A stretch of DNA of 43,371 nucleotides, from NCBI GenBank assembly GCA_011052815.1, contig DRIG01000062.1, positions 1-43,371 on the forward strand. Reading direction: 5' to 3'. The notes under the pieces are model-generated. The model was given only the letters and a program-made list of their open reading frames with translations. It did not search any database and was not told where the DNA came from. Below, in pieces: positions 15,020-23,130 of the stretch (position 1 is its first letter; each line of letters starts with the position of its first letter). Position numbers and translations under genes: made by a program. The DNA is from a candidate division WOR-3 bacterium. GTDB lineage: Bacteria; Hydrothermota; Tepidihabitantia; SM23-42.

Positions 15020-16078
15020 ATGGCTGTGTCGCTGAAGATCGAACTTCCCTCTTTTTTTGAGGTAGGTGAAAATAAAATCGAAAAGATATTCAATATCCTC
15101 AAATCGCATGACTTGAAATTCAAGCACATCCTGCTTATGGGAGACCGCAAAACCTTCCTCATCGGCGGCACCCCGATTTCGAAAAATTTCCAGAAGGAAA
15201 ATATCAAGGTCACCAGGCATCTTGTGACAAACAGTGACGAGGCGAATGTGATGAAGGTAAAAAGAATAATCACCCGGAAAACACCTGACTTGATCTTGGG
15301 ATTCGGTGGAGGTAAAGTCCTTGACGTCGCCAAACTGGCCGCCGGAGAGTGTAAAATAAAGTTCATCAGCATTCCGACGACCCTCTCAAACGACGGCATC
15401 TCTTCACCTGTTTCAGTAATCAAGGGCAAAAACAATATACCTGTAAGCCACATTACAACCGCCCCTTATGGAGTGATTGTCGACATCAACATAATAAAGA
15501 AAGCTCCCATAAGACACATCAAGGCAGGCATCGGTGACCTCATATCAAATCTGTCGGCTGTTTTCGACGCCCGGCTTGCCCGTTCAAAAGGGTTGGAAAA
15601 GGTGAATGACACCGCTCTATCACTCGCCGAAGCGGGTGCACTCGCCCTTCTGGAACACAAAACCGATTATATCAAAGATGACGATTTTCTGCTGACGTTG
15701 ACACGCGGTCTGATAAAAAGCGGATTTGCGATGTGTATCGTCGGCTCGTCACGGCCTGCCAGCGGCAGTGAGCACAAAATCAGTCATTCGATCGACCACC
15801 TCTATGCACCCCGAAAAAACCTGCATGGAGAACAAACAGGAATCGCCACACTCTTTACAATGGCGCTCCAGGAAAATCAGCTTCTTCACAGAGTAAAAAC
15901 TTTATATTCGCGGGTCTCTTTCCCCCGAAAGATAAGAAAACTCTACCTCAACAAAGATCAATTCATCAAGGCGGTCATTGAAGCGGTAAAGATAAGACCC
16001 GACCGCTACACAATCCTTGAAGAAAAAAATCTGACACGAAAAGATATAATAAAATTATTACAAACGACGAAATTATAA
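15020..16078 (+). CDS. egsA: Glycerol-1-phosphate dehydrogenase, NAD(P)-dependent (archaeal-type lipid backbone enzyme)
   Basis: A 352-residue member of the G1P dehydrogenase (EgsA/AraM) branch of the metal-dependent alcohol dehydrogenases. It reduces dihydroxyacetone phosphate to sn-glycerol-1-phosphate, the backbone of archaeal membrane lipids and of some bacterial ether compounds. Seen: nucleotide-binding GFGGGKVLDVAK (94-105), the family hallmark IPTTLSNDGISSPVS (118-132), and metal ligands D173, H252 in SEH and H269 in LHGEQ. Length is normal. The mRNA is predicted leaderless. Geranylgeranylglyceryl phosphate synthase is not in this window, so an archaeal-type lipid pathway cannot be confirmed here; FCB-group genomes carrying such genes have been reported. 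A role like AraM in Bacillus is the alternative. Confidence 0.92.
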   Translation: MAVSLKIELPSFFEVGENKIEKIFNILKSHDLKFKHILLMGDRKTFLIGGTPISKNFQKENIKVTRHLVTNSDEANVMKVKRIITRKTPDLILGFGGGKVLDVAKLAAGECKIKFISIPTTLSNDGISSPVSVIKGKNNIPVSHITTAPYGVIVDINIIKKAPIRHIKAGIGDLISNLSAVFDARLARSKGLEKVNDTALSLAEAGALALLEHKTDYIKDDDFLLTLTRGLIKSGFAMCIVGSSRPASGSEHKISHSIDHLYAPRKNLHGEQTGIATLFTMALQENQLLHRVKTLYSRVSFPRKIRKLYLNKDQFIKAVIEAVKIRPDRYTILEEKNLTRKDIIKLLQTTKL

Positions 16079-16082
16079 CTGG

Positions 16083-16110
16083 TTGACATAGATATTTTTT
16101 TGATTAAGAT
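16083..16110 (+). promoter_or_regulatory. Promoter of the LpoA-like operon, leaderless geometry
   Basis: -35 TTGACA (16083-16088), 16-nt spacer, -10 TAAGAT (16105-16110), then 6 nt to the ATG at 16117. The -35 starts 5 nt after the egsA stop codon. Confidence 0.75.
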
Positions 16111-16116
16111 ATAGCT

Positions 16117-17754
16117 ATGAAAAAGCTGTATTTTGCTGGACTATTCATCCTGCTTTCCTGCGCGGGTTTCAGACCTGTGGTGCTGGATAAATTTGAATCG
16201 GCGGCGGCATCGGAGAAAGCAGCGGTCCTGTATGAAAAAGGGAATGATTATTTCAAACAGAAGGATTACAAAAATGCGATAAAGACACTCTCGGAGATTC
16301 TCGACCGTTATGAAAAGACCGATGCCTATGAGCCGGCTCTTTATCTCACCGCCTTTTCATTCTATAAATTAAACAAATTCAAAAAAGCAGCGTCATTGGG
16401 AGAGAGATTCATAAAGGCGTTTCCCAGTTCTCAATATTTCCTTAATGCGGTCTCATTGGTCGGCGAATCATATTTTAAACTCACCGAAGATTATAAAGCG
16501 GCATATTATTTAACAAAATTTTACACCCAGAGCGAGGACACCTCGGCACGCAAAAAAGCCTTTGATCGTATCATAAAAGTACTGCCGGAACTCTCCATAA
16601 AGCAACTGGAAAAACTCCATCGGGTTTTTATGGCGGAACCGATCGATGAACATATCCTGTATAATCTCGCCCAGATCGAAGCACGTGAAGGTAAAAAAGA
16701 AGAGGCAAAGCGCGACCTCAATCTGCTCATGAGGCGTTTTCCCAATACAATCTACGCCTATGAAGTGGAGGAATACCAGCGGTTCATCAACCTCGGTGAA
16801 ACATCAGGCCGCGTCGGTATAATATTACCCCTGACCGGCAAGTGGGCGAACGTCGGACAGAAGCTGGTGGGTATCATCGAGTATTTTGAAAAGAACAAAT
16901 TACTGCCGTTTTCAATGCATTACCTGGACACAAAGTCCGATCCCATCGATGCAATGCTTGCGGCGGAAAAATTGATGAACAGCATCAGTGTCGATTTCCT
17001 TATCTGTTTGAGTTCGATATACAGCGCCTTCGGAGTCTGCGGTCTCGCCTATGGAAAAGGCATCCCCGTAATATTGCCGATCACTTCTGAAGAACGGCTT
17101 GAAAAACTACCCCTTGTCTTTACAACCGGCCAGCGCCATGAAGAACAGGCACGGTTGATTGCGCGCTACGCCGCCACTGAGCGGGGTATCACGAAATTCG
17201 CAATCCTCTATCCTGAGCAGACGAAATATAAAGGGGTCGCCGAAGCGTTCGCTGACGAAGTGGTGAAGAACAACAGAGAAGTGGTCGCCATGGTGAAATT
17301 CTATCCGGATTCCATCACCCTCAAGTGGCAGTTGAAGGCGATAGCGGAAAAGAATCCTGAAGCGATCTTCCTGCCGATGGACAAAGACGAGATCATCAAT
17401 ACCGCACCGCAGATCGCATATTATGGATTGGAAGAAATCGTTCTTCTGGGAATCGACACATTCAAGGACGAGAAGGTTCCCCGCTTTGGAGAAAAATATG
17501 TCGAAGGAGCGCTCTTTGCCTGTGCTGCACCGATTGACAGCAGCACGCTCTATGAATTCAGAAAAACCGGATATCAGGAAGATGATTTTTCAACCAGATT
17601 TTTTTATACATTATGGAAACTTAAGAAATTAAAGAACTACACACGCAGCGTGCTGCCGACGATGATCGCGGAAATTCTGAAAGAAAAAAAACTTTCTTAT
17701 ATCTACCAAATAAAGAACGGTGAATTCGTAAAACTGACTGAAATAGTGGAGTAA
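16117..17754 (+). CDS. Lipoprotein with TPR region and periplasmic binding-protein domain (LpoA-like)
   Basis: A 545-residue lipoprotein: signal peptide with lipobox LLSC (Cys15). Then an alpha-helical TPR-type region (about 35-215) resembling YbgF/BamD repeats, and a type I periplasmic-binding-protein fold (about 232-545) starting at RVGIILPLTGKWANVG, as in branched-chain amino-acid receptors. TPR plus Peripla_BP_6 on a lipoprotein is the layout of LpoA, the outer-membrane activator of penicillin-binding protein 1A, so a role in peptidoglycan synthesis is possible. Other TPR-receptor lipoproteins exist in the FCB group and their ligands are unknown. It heads an apparent operon with the small membrane protein, the QueG-like gene and the radical SAM gene (gaps 12, 27 and 1 nt). 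The start is supported by the promoter 6 nt upstream. Confidence 0.8.
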   Translation: MKKLYFAGLFILLSCAGFRPVVLDKFESAAASEKAAVLYEKGNDYFKQKDYKNAIKTLSEILDRYEKTDAYEPALYLTAFSFYKLNKFKKAASLGERFIKAFPSSQYFLNAVSLVGESYFKLTEDYKAAYYLTKFYTQSEDTSARKKAFDRIIKVLPELSIKQLEKLHRVFMAEPIDEHILYNLAQIEAREGKKEEAKRDLNLLMRRFPNTIYAYEVEEYQRFINLGETSGRVGIILPLTGKWANVGQKLVGIIEYFEKNKLLPFSMHYLDTKSDPIDAMLAAEKLMNSISVDFLICLSSIYSAFGVCGLAYGKGIPVILPITSEERLEKLPLVFTTGQRHEEQARLIARYAATERGITKFAILYPEQTKYKGVAEAFADEVVKNNREVVAMVKFYPDSITLKWQLKAIAEKNPEAIFLPMDKDEIINTAPQIAYYGLEEIVLLGIDTFKDEKVPRFGEKYVEGALFACAAPIDSSTLYEFRKTGYQEDDFSTRFFYTLWKLKKLKNYTRSVLPTMIAEILKEKKLSYIYQIKNGEFVKLTEIVE

Positions 17755-17766
17755 CAAGGAGTTTTA

Positions 17767-17994
17767 ATGAGAAAGAAAAAGAAAAAACAGAAAAAAGTAA
17801 AAAAAGAGGTGAAAGAACAGGAACGGGTATTCGATGTGAAGTTCTCCCGAAAGAATATCCTCTTTTTCGGCATAGGACTTATACTGATTACCATAGGATT
17901 CATCCTTTTAAGGACAGGAGACATTATCCTGGCACCGATACTCCTGATTATCGGATACCTGGTCTTCTTCCCTCTCGGTATCCTTCTAAAATAA
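17767..17994 (+). CDS. Small membrane protein, DUF3098-like
   Basis: A 75-residue protein with a very lysine-rich N-terminus (about 1-20), then two hydrophobic segments (about 31-48 and 52-73) joined by LRTGDIILAP. The segment from FSRKN to the APILLIIGY motif resembles DUF3098, a short two-helix family seen in Bacteroidetes and relatives. Function is unknown. An AAGGAG site lies 7 nt before the ATG, 12 nt after the previous stop. The basic tail is probably cytoplasmic by the positive-inside rule. Confidence 0.75.
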   Translation: MRKKKKKQKKVKKEVKEQERVFDVKFSRKNILFFGIGLILITIGFILLRTGDIILAPILLIIGYLVFFPLGILLK

Positions 17995-18021
17995 CGACTT
18001 TCTGCTCGACCGTTATTCTTT

Positions 18022-19041
18022 GTGATTGATGCCGGAGAAATAAAAGCACTCGGTCGCGATCTGGGTATTGATGAAATAAGAATCACGACCGCCGAACCTT
18101 TTTCAGAAGCATTGGCGCGTTTCAAAAATCAAGAAAACGGCTCCATCTTCTCGCAGCAGAGATATAAAAGTTTGAATAACATTATAAGTTTCTTCGATGT
18201 CCGGTCAAAACTGCCGGGCGCCCGTTCGATAATCGCTGCGTGTCAATGCTATCTGACGGACGAAACCCCTGACCTCACTAAACCGGGTAAACCTTACGGC
18301 AGGATAGCCCGCTACACCTGGCGCAACCATTATCTTGACCTGAAGGAACGATTAAAAAAACTCGCCCGTCGTATTAAAGAAAAATATAATATAAATTACT
18401 GTGTCTACTCCAACGGTCCGGTCGCGGAAAAACCCATCGCCCGGCGCAGCGGATTGGGTTATTACGGCAAACACAGCATCATCATCAATCCCGCTTACGG
18501 CTCATGGATTGTACTCGGCGAACTCATAACCGATATTGAGATTGAACCTGATCCGCCGTTATCCCTGGACTGCGGCGACTGCAATAAATGCATCGAAGCA
18601 TGCCCGACCAATGCAATAATCCGACCGTTTGTCATTGACCGAAGCAGATGCATCCAGGAGCTCACCAACTGGTACGGTATAATTCCTGACGACATCGCCC
18701 GGGTCTGGGAAAACCGCCTTTACGGCTGCATAACCTGTCAGGAGGTCTGTCCGAAGAACAGAAATGTAAAACCGCGCGAACCGCGGACAGATATCGGTTA
18801 TGTCGGCTCAAGCCTTCCCCTTCTCACGATTCTAAAGATGGATGAGAAAGAATATCGTATGCGTTTTCCCCGAAATCAAATCACTGCATCCTGGATTGAT
18901 TTTCGGGCGATTCAAAGAAATGCCCTCCTTTGCCTGGGCAATCTGCGTGATAAAACAACGATTCCCATATTAAAAGAGTATGCTGTAAAAAGCGACCCGG
19001 TCTTTTCCAGAACAGCATCATGGGCATTATCCAATTTCTGA
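18022..19041 (+). CDS. QueG-family epoxyqueuosine reductase-like iron-sulfur protein
   Basis: A 339-residue protein with the QueG layout: DUF1730 cobalamin-binding part (about 1-175), then a double 4Fe-4S domain with C184, C187, C190, C194-P, C210 and C236, C239, C243-P, and a short C-terminal HEAT-like segment (about 285-339). QueG makes queuosine from epoxyqueuosine in tRNA. The conserved stretch before the GLGxxGKH motif reads YSNGPVAEKPIA; in QueG it is typically VD-x-x-P, with the Asp proposed as proton donor. Here Ser130 takes that place, so either another residue acts or this is a paralogue with a different substrate. The start is GTG at 18022, because no ATG precedes the conserved N-terminus. 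It is third in the LpoA-like operon and one base from the radical SAM gene. Confidence 0.8.
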   Translation: MIDAGEIKALGRDLGIDEIRITTAEPFSEALARFKNQENGSIFSQQRYKSLNNIISFFDVRSKLPGARSIIAACQCYLTDETPDLTKPGKPYGRIARYTWRNHYLDLKERLKKLARRIKEKYNINYCVYSNGPVAEKPIARRSGLGYYGKHSIIINPAYGSWIVLGELITDIEIEPDPPLSLDCGDCNKCIEACPTNAIIRPFVIDRSRCIQELTNWYGIIPDDIARVWENRLYGCITCQEVCPKNRNVKPREPRTDIGYVGSSLPLLTILKMDEKEYRMRFPRNQITASWIDFRAIQRNALLCLGNLRDKTTIPILKEYAVKSDPVFSRTASWALSNF

Positions 19042-19042
19042 A

Positions 19043-20158
19043 ATGAAAAGAATATCGAGACAGATAAAGACAATATGCCGCAACCCGCAAAACGCCCTGT
19101 TTCTGATCGGACACCGACTGGCTTCTGAATTCAGTTTTTACTTGTCTGCATTGACGGGAGGAAATGCATTACCGCCTGAGGCGGTGAATATCTACCCCAC
19201 TGATCGATGCAATCTTAAATGTTCGATGTGTTTCGAACGGCTCAGAACCCCGAGGCTCGAGCTGGAGATAGGAGAATGGTTTGCAATCATCGAACAACTT
19301 AAAAGATTCAAACCACGAGTCCATATATCCGGCGGTGAACCTTTTGTATATCCGGCGATCGGTAAATTAATAGCATATATCAAAAAAAGCGGTCTCTTCC
19401 TCGCGATAACGACCAACGGCACTTTCCTGAGTGACTACGCCGAAGAGATTGTGCGTATGAAGGTCAATCTGGTAACGGTCTCTATCGACGGACCGGCTGA
19501 AATCCACGACGCAATCAGGGGTGTGAAGGGCTCTTTTGATAGAATCATCAATGGTCTCGCCCTGATAAATAAATTCAAAAAAGGTAGATCTCTGCCGTCG
19601 ATTCGGATAAATTCGATGGTCAATTTAAAGAGACCGGCTGCGATGTTCGATATCTTAAAAATCGCCTATGAAACCAATGCAGAGAGTGTTCAATTTCTCC
19701 ATCCGTTCTTTCTTCAACCACGGGATTTAACCAACCATCGTCTTTATTTACAAAAAGAGATAAAGCGTGATCTCAACTACTGGCAGGGAGCCGATATTCC
19801 TCAGAATCCGCCCAAAGATCTTGATGAATTATACAAGTCCCTGTGTCTACTGGCGAGTGAAAAACATATCGCCGTCAGAATATTTCCTTCTTTCGATTTA
19901 AAGCAGCTTACAGCTTATTATCAACAGGATACCGACCTTCCCGGCACAATCAGAGGGCGATGTCGGGCGTTATGGAACACCATGACCATCCTTCCGTCCG
20001 GTGAAGTGGAGTCATGTCCCGACTATATCATCGGCGATTGTAAAAAAGAGAGTATTCTCAAACTCTGGAACAACAGCACCATAAAAAAACTGCGTGGTCG
20101 TATTAAAAAACGCGGATTCTTCAGTGTCTGCAAAGCGTGCTGCTTCTTTTATATGTAG
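19043..20158 (+). CDS. Radical SAM protein with SPASM-like C-terminal cysteines
   Basis: A 371-residue radical SAM enzyme. The 4Fe-4S/SAM motif is C56-x3-C60-x2-C63, followed by SGGEP (96-100) and the barrel strands ending near VSIDG (146-150). The C-terminal region has C307, C325, C333, C363, C366 and C367, an arrangement like SPASM/twitch auxiliary-cluster domains, with the typical LPSGEVESCPDY run. Such proteins modify peptides, cofactors or other small molecules; the substrate here is unknown. I see no short precursor-peptide gene next to it. The ATG is 1 nt after the QueG-like stop, so translation is probably coupled. A leaderless promoter for the next gene begins 4 nt after its stop. 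Confidence 0.88.
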   Translation: MKRISRQIKTICRNPQNALFLIGHRLASEFSFYLSALTGGNALPPEAVNIYPTDRCNLKCSMCFERLRTPRLELEIGEWFAIIEQLKRFKPRVHISGGEPFVYPAIGKLIAYIKKSGLFLAITTNGTFLSDYAEEIVRMKVNLVTVSIDGPAEIHDAIRGVKGSFDRIINGLALINKFKKGRSLPSIRINSMVNLKRPAAMFDILKIAYETNAESVQFLHPFFLQPRDLTNHRLYLQKEIKRDLNYWQGADIPQNPPKDLDELYKSLCLLASEKHIAVRIFPSFDLKQLTAYYQQDTDLPGTIRGRCRALWNTMTILPSGEVESCPDYIIGDCKKESILKLWNNSTIKKLRGRIKKRGFFSVCKACCFFYM

Positions 20159-20161
20159 TTA

Positions 20162-20189
20162 TTGACTTCAAAAAAATTTTTAATATAAT
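20162..20189 (+). promoter_or_regulatory. Promoter of DUF1844-GT117 pair, leaderless geometry
   Basis: -35 TTGACT (20162-20167), 16-nt spacer, -10 TATAAT (20184-20189), then 5 nt to the ATG at 20195. Confidence 0.8.
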
Positions 20190-20194
20190 TTTGC

Positions 20195-20518
20195 ATGAGT
20201 GAGAAAGAAAAGAATACTGAAAAAGAAGAGAATAAAGACGGAAATCAGAAAAAAGGCGAACTGCTGGATGAACCGATTCAGGTGAAAGATTACCTTTATC
20301 TTACTCTTCTTTCACTCGAAAGTAAGGCATGGGCATATATGGATTTGATTGCACATCCTGAAACACAAAAACACAAAAAAGATATGGGCGAGGCTAAACT
20401 GGCGATCGATGCCATGGATGCGTTATTCAAAACGATCGAACAAGGACTCACCCCTGATCAGAAAAAAGACATCCAGACACGGTTGACCAATTTAAGATTG
20501 AATTTTGTCAAAAAATAA
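20195..20518 (+). CDS. DUF1844 protein
   Basis: A 107-residue protein. The first about 25 residues are charged and low-complexity (Lys/Glu); the rest matches DUF1844: YLYLTLLSLESKAWAYMD, a central AKLAIDAMDAL helix, and a C-terminal helix ending in LRLNF. It is helical and probably cytoplasmic, with no known function. The last 14 nt overlap the start of the glycosyltransferase gene in another frame, which indicates translational coupling. The leaderless ATG is set by the promoter 5 nt upstream. Confidence 0.85.
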   Translation: MSEKEKNTEKEENKDGNQKKGELLDEPIQVKDYLYLTLLSLESKAWAYMDLIAHPETQKHKKDMGEAKLAIDAMDALFKTIEQGLTPDQKKDIQTRLTNLRLNFVKK

Positions 20519-22250
20519 ATCTATAAGAGTTCGCCTGAAATCCCCGTACTTCACAGGTGTATTGCTCATACTCTATACACTAATATTTTATCTCTTTTCG
20601 CTCTGTCCTACGGTATATCTCATCGATTCAGGAGAACTCGCTGCAGTCAGTTATACCCTCGGCATCGCCCATCCAACCGGGTATCCGCTTTATACCCTCA
20701 TCTCATATTTCTTCGCCCACCTGCCGGGTGAGCCGGTCTTCAATCTCAACATCCTCTCGGCGTTGTTCACCGCCGCCGCTGTTTTTCTCACCTATCTTTT
20801 CAGCCGTTCAGTAATAAAAAAATCTCCCATCTCAATAATCCCCGCAATACTGCTGGCATTCGCACCGACGATCTGGCGGACTTCGATAACCAATGAAGTC
20901 TATCCGTTGACCGTCTTATTTGCAAGTGCAATACTATTTTTACTTTTTAAGATACGCGACGAACGGGATTTTTATATCCTGATGTACGTAATCGGACTCG
21001 CCTTCACCAACCATGTTATAGTCTTCACGGTCGCGGTCCCCGCTGTTCTGTATGCCGCTGTTGTATACCGCCCTTCAGCGAAGCAATTCATCGTCGGGCT
21101 GTTGTTCGCTCTCCTCGGCGGTTCACTCTATCTATATCTGATCATAAGAACGCTCGGCGGTGCGGAACTGCACTGGGGAGACACCTACAATCTGCAGCGT
21201 CTTCTGTGGCACATCACCGGAAAACAATATCGGGTCTGGATGTTCTCTCTGCCGTTCTCTGAAATTTTCATCAATCTGCAGAAAGGCATACTTATACTAC
21301 TGATACGGGATTTCCTTTATATCTTCCTCATCCCGATTTTCGTCGGGTTCTACGTCCTCTTCAAGAACGAACGTAAAAAATTCTGGTTTTTCAGTACGGT
21401 GATAGTCTTCAACTTTCTATACGCCGTGAATTACTCGATCCCTGACATTGAATCCTATTATATCCCCGCATTGGTCTCCTTTATATCTGTATTGGGTTTC
21501 GGTCTGACCCGTCTGAAGAAAATACTTCCGTGGTTTGTAACCATCCCTCTTGCCCTGGCCATACCCTTTTTAAACTACAACTCCTGTACCCTCAGAAACA
21601 ACACCTTCGCCTATGACCTGAGTTATGCCCATATTCGGGAGCTGCCGAAAAACAGTCTCGTGCTCTTCACCCTCTGGGATATCTACTCTCCGCTGCTCTA
21701 TCTCCAGAAAGTGAAAGGAATCAGAAAAGACCTGGTGCTGATTGATAAAGAGTTATTGAGACGGACATGGTATATCAGATTTCTGAAGAATGAATATCCG
21801 GAATTTTATAAGAAGGTGGAAAACTCCATCAATTCATATCTCGTAGAGCTGTACAAGTTCGAGTATGATAAACCGTACAACCCGGCGTTGATTCAAATGC
21901 GTTTCATAAATTTACTGGAGAGCTTTATCGAAGCGAAGTTAGATGAACACGTCTATCTCATTATGCCGTTTCCGGATCGTGATCTGAATCAGACAAAGAT
22001 CGATTACCATTGGATTCCGCGGGGATTGGTCTTTGAAATAAAAAAAGAAACGGCATGTGATACGCACTTCGATTTCTCAAAATTAGCCCTTGAAAAACCG
22101 GCGGTTGTCAATGACGAACGGTTAAACCACATGATAAATATCGTAGAAAGGATGGCTTACTATAATATCACTTATTTAAAAACCCAGAAACGATTTACCG
22201 AAGCGGCGGAAATCAAAAACTGGCTGGAAAATTCTTTTCCGTCTCAATAG
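20505..22250 (+). CDS. DUF2723/GT117-type multi-pass membrane glycosyltransferase
   Basis: A 581-residue polytopic membrane protein with roughly ten hydrophobic segments, the first at about 13-33. The family mark near the N-terminus is IDSGELAAVSYTLGIAHPTGYPLY (two pieces, residues about 40-63), which holds the acidic residues expected for a GT-C fold enzyme using a polyprenyl-phosphate sugar. DUF2723 proteins of Bacteroidetes are classed as GT117 and linked to protein O-glycosylation. The C-terminal third (about 370-581) is soluble and probably periplasmic. The start is TTG at 20505 inside the preceding gene; no ATG or GTG lies before the first membrane segment. It converges on the patatin gene with one base between stops. 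Confidence 0.85.
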   Translation: MSKNKSIRVRLKSPYFTGVLLILYTLIFYLFSLCPTVYLIDSGELAAVSYTLGIAHPTGYPLYTLISYFFAHLPGEPVFNLNILSALFTAAAVFLTYLFSRSVIKKSPISIIPAILLAFAPTIWRTSITNEVYPLTVLFASAILFLLFKIRDERDFYILMYVIGLAFTNHVIVFTVAVPAVLYAAVVYRPSAKQFIVGLLFALLGGSLYLYLIIRTLGGAELHWGDTYNLQRLLWHITGKQYRVWMFSLPFSEIFINLQKGILILLIRDFLYIFLIPIFVGFYVLFKNERKKFWFFSTVIVFNFLYAVNYSIPDIESYYIPALVSFISVLGFGLTRLKKILPWFVTIPLALAIPFLNYNSCTLRNNTFAYDLSYAHIRELPKNSLVLFTLWDIYSPLLYLQKVKGIRKDLVLIDKELLRRTWYIRFLKNEYPEFYKKVENSINSYLVELYKFEYDKPYNPALIQMRFINLLESFIEAKLDEHVYLIMPFPDRDLNQTKIDYHWIPRGLVFEIKKETACDTHFDFSKLALEKPAVVNDERLNHMINIVERMAYYNITYLKTQKRFTEAAEIKNWLENSFPSQ

Positions 22251-22251
22251 A

Positions 22252-23130
22252 TCAGCGCAGTGATTTTTTGAGTCTGTTCCAGAATGAATTCGCGGCTTTG
22301 ATTCTTCTTATATTCTTCTCAGCCGCTTCCCTGCCCACCTCCACCAGCTCATCGAGGGCGGAAAAGTCAGCCCAGTGAAACCCGGTGATATCCGGCTTGA
22401 TCACGCAATCCGCCTGTTCCAGAATTCTCTGGTCGAGATAATATCTTACAAAAGATTGGGCACGCTGGTTTATTCGAAATCCTGTATCAGGTTCATCGTT
22501 GAATCTCGGCAGATGTCCGAGATACGACGCCACCACGATCTTCGCACCGAGACGCTTCACCGGTAACACCGGAATATTATCAATCACCCCGCCGTCGACA
22601 AGAATCTTATTCCCTCTGGTGAAAGGCGGAAAGATACCGGGAATCGCACAACTCGCCCATACACCGTCCCTTATCTTCCCTGAGGTAAAAAGCACCTCTT
22701 CTCCGGTACGGATATCCAGAGCATTGCAGATAAAACGTATACGCAAATCGCGGAAGGTTTTGTCACCAAAGAGATTGGTGAACAACCGCTTCGCCGCCTC
22801 GGTTTTAATATGTGACTTTTTGAAGAAGAGCCTTCCGAAGTATATCTTTTCAAAAACCTCTTTTTTAAACCGTTCCAGTACATTCCTGCTTTCCGTATAA
22901 AATTCATCGAGTCCGAAATTCTTGAACTCTTCGGATTTAATCATCTCTTCAGCCTTGCTCTTCAGGTCTTTTGCCGAACCATCAAGACAGTAGATCGCTC
23001 CGATCACCGAACCCATCGAGGTACCGGCGACGAACTTCGGTTTTATGCCGTGTTCTTCCAGCACTTCCAAAACACCGATATGTGCCAGACCTTTTGCACC
23101 GCCGCCGCCCAACGCCAATCCAAAGCTCAC
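22252..23130 (-). CDS. Patatin-like phospholipase (RssA/YjjU type)
   Basis: A 292-residue patatin-fold lipid acyl hydrolase. The oxyanion loop is LALGGGGAKG (5-14), the nucleophile elbow GTSMG has Ser38, and the catalytic Asp is D179 in VDGG, so the Ser-Asp dyad is intact. There is no signal peptide and no Omp85 domain, so it is a cytoplasmic or inner-face enzyme rather than a type Vd autotransporter. The start is GTG, overlapping the stop of the diguanylate cyclase gene by 4 nt. It is the last gene of the HEAT-guaA-GGDEF-patatin operon. Lipid remodelling in response to c-di-GMP signalling is an idea suggested only by gene order. Confidence 0.9.
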   Translation of the reverse strand: MSFGLALGGGGAKGLAHIGVLEVLEEHGIKPKFVAGTSMGSVIGAIYCLDGSAKDLKSKAEEMIKSEEFKNFGLDEFYTESRNVLERFKKEVFEKIYFGRLFFKKSHIKTEAAKRLFTNLFGDKTFRDLRIRFICNALDIRTGEEVLFTSGKIRDGVWASCAIPGIFPPFTRGNKILVDGGVIDNIPVLPVKRLGAKIVVASYLGHLPRFNDEPDTGFRINQRAQSFVRYYLDQRILEQADCVIKPDITGFHWADFSALDELVEVGREAAEKNIRRIKAANSFWNRLKKSLR

